A DNA stretch of 35,167 bases from Candidatus Omnitrophota bacterium. GTDB taxonomy: Bacteria > Omnitrophota > Gorgyraeia > Gorgyraeales > Gorgyraeaceae. Positions within the stretch are counted from its first letter, which is position 1, and each line of letters opens with the position of its first letter. The position numbers and the translations under genes were made by a program. Of the stretch, positions 9,601-16,230 are shown in pieces. The notes beneath the pieces are model-generated. The model saw only the letters and a program-made list of their open reading frames with translations, was not told the DNA's origin and did no database searches. The DNA is taken from the NCBI GenBank assembly GCA_018824145.1, contig JAHJHC010000077.1, positions 1-35,167 of the forward strand, written 5' to 3'.

Positions 9601-10021
9601 GATACGTGACTTAGAGTTAGCGTTACATAGAGTAGTGGAAGCTTACCGCAACCCTGCTAGGCAGACAGATGCGGAGGATGATTATGACTGGGTACGAGAA
9701 GCAATAGTAGTCTTGGAAGATGTAGTTGCTTTTAGCGCTGAGTATGCATTATTAGAACATGGAGTTGATGTAGAAGCTGGACAAAGAGCAGTTATTATAA
9801 CTACGGATCCTCTACAAGAAGAGCGTTTGATGAATCAGCCAGAAATAAGAGAGAGATTAGGATACGATATATTTATCATAAGATTAGAAAGAGGTACTGA
9901 AGCAGAGATACAGTGGAATGCTCTATTAGGTGATTATGGAGTGCGTTATGATTTTAATACAATGACGATTGAAGAGATAATTAATAACAGGAATTTGATT
10001 GAAGTACTTGTCGGAGTATAG
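3641..10021 (+). CDS. giant multidomain protein: signal-like N-terminus, APH/choline-kinase-like domain, degenerate P-loop region, two LuxR-type HTH segments, duplicated C-terminal helical module
   Basis: Uninterrupted ORF (listed start 3602; ATG 3641, [29 protein letters not shown], looks more natural). [11 protein letters not shown]...[34 protein letters not shown]...[49 protein letters not shown]. Confidence 0.85.
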   Translation: [2126 protein letters not shown]

Positions 10022-10119
10022 TAATATAAAAACCCCTCTTGAAATCCCACCATTTCATCTTGCCTATATAATTCCACAGTAGTATTTATACTTTTTTGCA
10101 TTTAAGTCAAACTCAAAGT

Positions 10120-10148
10120 TTGAAACTTTAGGATAGGTAGAGTATAAT
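10120..10148 (+). promoter_or_regulatory. sigma70-like promoter TTGAAA-N17-TATAAT
   Basis: TTGAAA 10120-10125, 17-nt spacer, TATAAT 10143-10148; upstream of the SD AAAGGAG and GTG 10171. Confidence 0.75.
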
Positions 10149-10170
10149 TAGGGACTAAAGGAGATCTTCG

Positions 10171-10740
10171 GTGAAAAAGTTGTTCCTGTCAATTTTAATA
10201 TTATCTATTATGTTTTGTTCACTTGCTATAGCAGAAGAGCTGGAACGAGAGGGCCCCGATGGGTTAAAATATGTGGAACAAGTCTTGAAATATAAGGGTA
10301 TAAGGCGGCATAGGATAAAAAAGACTAATGATGCAGAACAATTATTTATTACAGCGGTAGAATTACTCAAAGAAGGGTATTATGATAATAGCATGGAATA
10401 TTTAAAAAAGGCTATAAGGAAAGATCCAATATATCTTGATGCTCATTTTATATTGGCTAGCTTATATGAGAGAGAAGGTGATTTAGAGAGCATGGAGAAA
10501 GAATATAGATTCTTTCTGAAGAAATCGCACGTAATGCGTAAATGGAAAGAAGAAAGTTTTGGGCTAAAAGATAAGGAATTTGAATTTATCAAAAGGAAAT
10601 TTGATTATTATAATATTCCATTAAAAGAGCCGACCTCTCACTATATAAATACTAAATATTGGGTTATCGGAACGTTATTCATACTGGTTGTTATATCAAT
10701 AATATTTGTATTAATAAGAAAATCATCGGATTTATTTTAA
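10171..10740 (+). CDS. TPR-containing membrane protein
   Basis: GTG start with SD, signal peptide, TPR-like repeats (EGYYDNSMEYLKKAIRKDPIYLDAHFILASLYEREGD), C-terminal TM helix. Confidence 0.75.
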   Translation: MKKLFLSILILSIMFCSLAIAEELEREGPDGLKYVEQVLKYKGIRRHRIKKTNDAEQLFITAVELLKEGYYDNSMEYLKKAIRKDPIYLDAHFILASLYEREGDLESMEKEYRFFLKKSHVMRKWKEESFGLKDKEFEFIKRKFDYYNIPLKEPTSHYINTKYWVIGTLFILVVISIIFVLIRKSSDLF

Positions 10741-10821
10741 TAAATAAAAATAAGGACATAAGAGGGACATAAGAACATAAAAGACATAAAGACATAAGAG
10801 ACGTTTACCACAGTGAAGCAG

Positions 10822-10836
10822 AAGCTGTCCCAGCTT
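10822..10836. repeat. short perfect hairpin AAGCTG-TCC-CAGCTT in the intergenic region
   Basis: Read directly; sits next to GGGAACCTGTCCCC. Confidence 0.45.
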
Positions 10837-11033
10837 TATTCGGGAACCTGTCCCCACAATATTTTTATCAATTCACTTCCCCCTTGCCTATATAATTCTA
10901 CAGTAGTAACATACCCGTATAAGGCTTACAAAAAAATAAAATTTTTTGAAAGAAAATGATGGGGTGGTGTGTCTATATATTAAAGGGGGAGAGGAGAGTT
11001 AGTGAATTGGGGAAAAACCAAAGGAGGTGTTTA

Positions 11034-12605
11034 GTGAAATGCTTTACTGTTTTATCAGTAGTTTTTGTGTCTTTGTTTTGTGCTGTAGCTTTTAGTTTTG
11101 CTGACGAACTCTGGGAGCCAGTGACTGGGATTAACGAGCCTGATATAAGAGAGGTTGTGGTGATGGAAGGGGTCGTCTTTGCAGCGTCAGAGAAGAGATT
11201 GTATAGGAGTGAAGATGGTGGTGTTACGTGGGAAATAGTGTTTTCAGCAAAAGGGGAGGGTAATATTATTAATTTTATCAGTATTTCGGAAAAGGCGGTA
11301 TTTGTCTGCACAGAGAAGGGTGTTTATAAAAGTTTGGATGGTAAGTCCAAATGGAGAACCATATTTAAAGGAGTAGGCCCGGAGGAGAATAGCATATTGC
11401 ATATAGCATTTTTGGAAGAGGGAAAGATTTATATTGGGACAAGAGGAGGGCTTTTTGTCAGTAATGATAATGGAGTAACTTGGGAAAAGGATTCCGGTGG
11501 GGCAGGGAATCTTAGTGTGAGATGGATTGCGCCTAAAGGGAAGGAGCTATTTCTTGCAACTGAATATGGTGTATATAAGGGTTCGGATTCTGGGTGGAGA
11601 AGGGTTTTTGTAACCCAAAGAGAAGAAGCAGAATATGATAGTGATTTGCAAGACGAAGCAGTAAGCGCAGTAAAGCCGGTTAATAGCATAATGGTGGATA
11701 AAGAGAGGATATTTCTTGCGGCAGATTTGGGGATATTTGTCAGCGATGATAATGGAGAGACCTGGCAGAGCTTTACATCAGATGGCCTTATGTCACGGAA
11801 GGTAAAAAGACTTTTATTTAAAGATAATGTTTATGCAGGGACGGAAGAAGGTGTTTTTGTTTTTGAAGAAAAAGGTAAAAAATGGAGGGCTTTGTATAAA
11901 GGCATGGCGGCTGACAAAGCGCAGTCTATAACAAGGGCAAATGATGGGACTATCTGGGTAGCAACTAATAAAGGGTTGTATAGGTCAAACGGGACTTCGG
12001 CTGTCATTGCGAGGAACGTAGTGACGAAGCAATCTCAAGAAGAGATTGCTTCGTTCCTTCCAGTCGCTCGCAATGACAAAAGGAATGCAGAGGAAAATAT
12101 TTTAGAGCTGTTTAACCACGAACCTAGTATTAAAGAAATGCAAAATGTAGCTATTGAATATGCAGAAGTGCATCCTGGCAAAATAAAAGAGTGGAGGGAT
12201 CGCGCTCAAAAAAAGGCGCTCCTTCCTGATGTATCAGTCGGGCTAGATAGATATGTTACCGACTACTGGCACTGGGATGCAGGAGCAAACCCAGATGTTT
12301 TGGTCAGGGGCGATGATGCCATAAGCTGGGATGTTACTATGTCATGGAAGCTTGGCGAGTTAGTCTGGAATGATGACCAAACAAGCATTGATACAAGAAG
12401 TCGTCTCATGGTGCAGCTGAGAGACGATATATTAGATGAGATTACTAGGACATATTTTGAGCGTCGAAGACTGCAGATAGAATCTTATATATCACCACTG
12501 GAAGATCTGAGACTAAAACTGGAAAGAGAATTGAGGATACAGGAACTCACAGCAGACTTAGATGCCTTGACAGGAGGCTATTTTTCTGAGAGGGTAAAAC
12601 CATAG
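11034..12605 (+). CDS. BNR/YCF48-like beta-propeller protein with extra C-terminal domain
   Basis: Repeated ...VYKS.D.G..W, FVSNDNGVTWEK, FVSDDNGETWQS. AAGGAGG SD (11021-11027) favours GTG 11034 over the listed 10956. Confidence 0.75.
   Translation: MKCFTVLSVVFVSLFCAVAFSFADELWEPVTGINEPDIREVVVMEGVVFAASEKRLYRSEDGGVTWEIVFSAKGEGNIINFISISEKAVFVCTEKGVYKSLDGKSKWRTIFKGVGPEENSILHIAFLEEGKIYIGTRGGLFVSNDNGVTWEKDSGGAGNLSVRWIAPKGKELFLATEYGVYKGSDSGWRRVFVTQREEAEYDSDLQDEAVSAVKPVNSIMVDKERIFLAADLGIFVSDDNGETWQSFTSDGLMSRKVKRLLFKDNVYAGTEEGVFVFEEKGKKWRALYKGMAADKAQSITRANDGTIWVATNKGLYRSNGTSAVIARNVVTKQSQEEIASFLPVARNDKRNAEENILELFNHEPSIKEMQNVAIEYAEVHPGKIKEWRDRAQKKALLPDVSVGLDRYVTDYWHWDAGANPDVLVRGDDAISWDVTMSWKLGELVWNDDQTSIDTRSRLMVQLRDDILDEITRTYFERRRLQIESYISPLEDLRLKLERELRIQELTADLDALTGGYFSERVKP
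12003..12077. repeat. 75-bp palindromic repeat element inserted in frame in the BNR-protein gene
   Basis: GTCATTGCGAG...CTCGCAATGAC and GAAGCAATCTC-AAGAA-GAGATTGCTTC, both perfect 11-bp inverted arms. Confidence 0.85.
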
Positions 12606-12660
12606 GAGCTTATCTGGTCAGATGGCATAGGGAATTTATGAGTTCCTTCAGATGCTCCTA
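12603..12660. repeat. imperfect inverted repeat / hairpin containing the upstream stop codon
   Basis: TAGGAGC(tt)ATCTG ... CAGATGCTCCTA with inner GGAA...TTCC; no clear U-tract follows. Confidence 0.55.
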
Positions 12661-12745
12661 TTCGTCATATCCTCAGGATAAAATTCAGCCATACAACGTA
12701 CATTCACTTTGTTTTGTAAGTTGTGACATATATTCTGAGCCTACC

Positions 12746-12774
12746 TTGACAAATAGAAAAGCATGTGGTATACT
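12746..12774 (+). promoter_or_regulatory. strong sigma70 promoter TTGACA-N17-TATACT
   Basis: TTGACA 12746-12751, 17-nt spacer, TATACT 12769-12774; upstream of the CvpA-like gene. Confidence 0.8.
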
Positions 12775-12811
12775 TCCTGCATATCTGTTTTTTGTTTCCT
12801 CGTTTTAATAT

Positions 12812-13357
12812 ATGCCTCATATAAAATTTAATTGGATTGATATTCTATTCGTAACGCTATTAATTAGAATAGGTTACGTAGCTTTAAAAGACGGCATTTT
12901 ATTAGAGTTTTTTAGAGTTTTAGGCTTATTAATTGCATTTATTTTATCGTTTAATAATTATACCTTAATAGGTGATTTTTTATCAAATCATATCAAATGG
13001 ACTGGCACAGGACCAGGTATAGCTTCGTTTTTATTGATATTTTTGTCCGTACTGTTCATAGTTAAAATTTTTTCTCGGATAGCAAACCTGTTTTTAGCTG
13101 GTGGTAATATCTCTATAACTAATAGATTAATAGGTTTTATTTTGGGGCTAGGAAGATGGCTTTTATCAATAAGCCTGATATATATTTTGGCTATAAATAC
13201 CCCCTTTGAATATTTATCTAAGAGTGTACGCGCCAGGTCTTTTTCCGGTGAATATATTGCAAATATTGCGCCGGGTGTATATAAAATTTGTATTGATTTT
13301 TATCCTTGGAGTAAGGTCGAAACCCCACTTGTGAAATTATTAGAATTGGAGGGCTAA
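12812..13357 (+). CDS. CvpA family membrane protein
   Basis: FNWIDILFVTLLIRIGYVALKDGILLEFFRVLGLLIAFILSF... four-TM CvpA pattern. Confidence 0.75.
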   Translation: MPHIKFNWIDILFVTLLIRIGYVALKDGILLEFFRVLGLLIAFILSFNNYTLIGDFLSNHIKWTGTGPGIASFLLIFLSVLFIVKIFSRIANLFLAGGNISITNRLIGFILGLGRWLLSISLIYILAINTPFEYLSKSVRARSFSGEYIANIAPGVYKICIDFYPWSKVETPLVKLLELEG

Positions 13358-14320
13358 GTGAAACTAATAGACATCTATCAGACTGCAGTAAATTTTGGTA
13401 TGAAAATGGATCCCAGAGGAAGGGATAAGGTAAAAAAAGAACTTTTAAGGGCAAAAAAAGAGTATGATCAGTTGAGTGAACGTGATAAGGAATTCTATGA
13501 TAAAGAAAGGTTAGTCCATCCATATAGTGATACGCGTATCCTTTTTGGTAAAAGGGATTCCGAGATCAAGACAATGCTTGTGGGTATAGATATAGAAGTA
13601 GGGGAGGTTCTTTTGGCAGACAGATTGAGGGAGAAGGGCGAGGAGATAGATCTATTGCTTTCTCATCATCCTGAAGGTATGGCTCTGGCTAACTTTTTTA
13701 ACGTTATGTATATGCAGATTGATATATTGGAGAATATAGGTGTGCCCGTAAATGTCGCTGAAAGTTTACTGTCACAAAGAATAAAGGAAGTGGAGAGGAA
13801 GGTTTTACCTATTAATCACATGCGTCCGGTAGATGCAGCGAGACTTCTCGACCTTTCGTTTATGACATGTCACACACCGGCTGATAATTGTGTGGCTAAG
13901 TATTTACAGGGTTTGCTTGATAAGAAAAAACCAGAGACCCTTGGTGAAATACTGGATATCCTTATAGCTATCCCGGAATATAAGGCTTCGGCAAAATTAG
14001 GTTTACAACCTAAGATTGTAAGAGGCAATCCTTCGAGCAAGGCCGGAAAGATATTTGTAGACATGACAGGCGGGACAGAGGGATCAAAGAATATATTCAA
14101 TAAGCTTTCTCAGGCAGGGATATCAACATTGGTTTCGATGCATCTTAGTGAAGAACATTTCAAAAAGGCCCAAGAAGAGCATTTGAATGTGATTATTGCC
14201 GGCCATATTGCGAGTGATAATCTGGGGCTTAATCTTCTTCTCGATGAAGTAGAGAAAAAACAAAAGTTTAAGATGCTGACTTGTTCGGGATTTCAGAGAT
14301 TTTCCCGATCACATAAATAG
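13358..14320 (+). CDS. NIF3/DUF34-family protein
   Basis: LLLSHHPEG..., CHTPADN, GTEGSKNIFNKLSQAGISTLVSMHLSEEH..., IIAGHIASDNLGLNLLLDE. Confidence 0.75.
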   Translation: MKLIDIYQTAVNFGMKMDPRGRDKVKKELLRAKKEYDQLSERDKEFYDKERLVHPYSDTRILFGKRDSEIKTMLVGIDIEVGEVLLADRLREKGEEIDLLLSHHPEGMALANFFNVMYMQIDILENIGVPVNVAESLLSQRIKEVERKVLPINHMRPVDAARLLDLSFMTCHTPADNCVAKYLQGLLDKKKPETLGEILDILIAIPEYKASAKLGLQPKIVRGNPSSKAGKIFVDMTGGTEGSKNIFNKLSQAGISTLVSMHLSEEHFKKAQEEHLNVIIAGHIASDNLGLNLLLDEVEKKQKFKMLTCSGFQRFSRSHK

Positions 14321-14360
14321 TTATATATAAACACCGCAAGAGGTTTTTTCTAGGCATTTG

Positions 14361-14374
14361 TGAAAACGTTTTCT
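14361..14374. promoter_or_regulatory. cre/LacI-family-like operator palindrome TGAAAACGTTTTCT
   Basis: Contains perfect 12-bp palindrome GAAAACGTTTTC about 28 nt upstream of the dnaG start. Confidence 0.45.
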
Positions 14375-14401
14375 GAGAGAAGCAGAGCGACGAGGTAACT
14401 T

Positions 14402-16207
14402 GTGGCAAAGATACCAGAACACATATTGAATGATATTCAGGATAGATGTGATATAGTCGAGGTGATCTCAGGCTATATACCGTTGAGGTCTAGTGGCAGG
14501 AATTTTAAGGCGTGCTGTCCTTTTCACCATGAGAAGACGCCTTCTTTTATAGTAAGCCCTGATAAGCAGATATATCATTGTTTTGGCTGTAATTCCGGCG
14601 GGAATGTATTCAGTTTTATAAAGGAATATGAAAAAATAGATTTTATTGAGGCAGTAAAGATGTTAGCTGAGAAGGCAGGTGTGAGGCTTCCGGAATACAG
14701 GAAACAGAATAAAGAAGAGGATTCTCTTGTTAGTACGATTTATACTATAAATGATATCACGAGCGCTTTCTATAGTAATTTATTGGAAAAAGCTCATTCC
14801 TCTTCGCCTGTGAAGCGGTACATAGAAAAAAGAGGGATTGATGAAGGCGTGATGAAAAAGTTTAGGATTTCATATGCGGATTCTTCCTGGAGGTCTTTAT
14901 CCGACTATTTGTCAAATAGGGGAGTGAAATTAGAAATAGCTTCTAAGGCTGGCTTGATCCTGAAAAGTAAAGAAGGTTCTTATTATGATCTTTTCAGAGA
15001 CAGGTTGATTTTTCCCATATATGACGTTAAGGGTAGGGTACTAGGTTTTGGTGCAAGGGTTTTGGATGATTCCCTTCCTAAGTATATAAATTCTCCTGAA
15101 ACGGCCGTATATAAGAAGAGTCAGCATCTCTATGGGCTTAATTTTGCAAAGCCGTACATTAAAGAGAAAGGTTTTGCAATAATCGTCGAAGGATATATTG
15201 ATGTGGTAATGTCTCACCAGTACGGCATAAATAATACGCTTTCTTCTTTGGGAACTGCGCTGACGCTGGAACAAATAAGATTACTGAGAAGATATACGCA
15301 TAATATTGTGATGGTGTATGACGCGGATCAAGCGGGCGAGTTGGCAGCATTAAGGGGTCTTGATTTATTTCTGGAAGAAGGCATGAATGTCAAGGTTGCG
15401 ATCTTGGATCAGGGACATGATCCCGACAGTTTCATAAGAAAATTCGGTCCCCGGGGATTTAATACAGCAATAAAAAAAGCAAAGAGTCTTTTTACCTATA
15501 AATTAGACATATTGAACAAAAAGTTCGACAGCGGTGAGTTAGAACTAAAGGCAGAGATAGTAAAAGAAATGTTATCTACGATTTTGAGGGTCAGAAATGC
15601 TGTTACAAAGGCAGAATATATAAAAAATTTATCCCAAGAGCTTTCTATAAAAGAAGACGCAATATGGGAGGAAGTAAAAAAAATTAAGAAAGGACGTAGT
15701 GCTTACGAAATGCGGACCACGGGTCATCCCTCGGATTTGCTCGGGACAGGCGAATCACGAAAAATAAATATTCCACCTGCAGAAAAGATCTTATTGAGAC
15801 TAATGCTTGAAGATGCGAATGTAGTAGATAGAGTAAAGGCCAATCTCCTGCCGGTTGATTTTAAGAGTTCCGAGACAAGGTATTTGGTTGAAACACTTTT
15901 TAATTTGAATAGAACCGCCGATTTTATAGATGTAACAAAGCTTATTAATTTCTTAGAAGACACGGTTTCGCCCAACATAATTTCTTTTATTGTTAACGAA
16001 GAAATCGTGATAAATAATAAGGAAAAAAATATTTCAGATTGCATAAAAACAATTAAGAAGGAAAGGAGAGATGGGAAACTAAAAGACATTCAGAATCAGA
16101 TTGTTATTGCTCAGAAAAACGGCCATGAAGATGAAGCGAAGAGTCTTTTGAAGGAATTTAGCAAGTTGATAAAGGATGAAGGTAACGTAAAAGAGGTCTC
16201 TGAATAA
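14402..16207 (+). CDS. dnaG: DNA primase
   Basis: CHC2 zinc finger (CPFHHEKTPSFIVSPDKQIYHCFGCNSGGN), TOPRIM (IIVEGYIDVVM), VYDADQAG. Confidence 0.97.
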   Translation: MAKIPEHILNDIQDRCDIVEVISGYIPLRSSGRNFKACCPFHHEKTPSFIVSPDKQIYHCFGCNSGGNVFSFIKEYEKIDFIEAVKMLAEKAGVRLPEYRKQNKEEDSLVSTIYTINDITSAFYSNLLEKAHSSSPVKRYIEKRGIDEGVMKKFRISYADSSWRSLSDYLSNRGVKLEIASKAGLILKSKEGSYYDLFRDRLIFPIYDVKGRVLGFGARVLDDSLPKYINSPETAVYKKSQHLYGLNFAKPYIKEKGFAIIVEGYIDVVMSHQYGINNTLSSLGTALTLEQIRLLRRYTHNIVMVYDADQAGELAALRGLDLFLEEGMNVKVAILDQGHDPDSFIRKFGPRGFNTAIKKAKSLFTYKLDILNKKFDSGELELKAEIVKEMLSTILRVRNAVTKAEYIKNLSQELSIKEDAIWEEVKKIKKGRSAYEMRTTGHPSDLLGTGESRKINIPPAEKILLRLMLEDANVVDRVKANLLPVDFKSSETRYLVETLFNLNRTADFIDVTKLINFLEDTVSPNIISFIVNEEIVINNKEKNISDCIKTIKKERRDGKLKDIQNQIVIAQKNGHEDEAKSLLKEFSKLIKDEGNVKEVSE

Positions 16208-16230
16208 TTTTCAAAACAAGGAGATAGTCT

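Noticed and set aside
10745-10803. gacataag-type short repeats as a CRISPR-like array
   Set aside because: Irregular 8-14 nt period with no spacers; simple low-complexity sequence.
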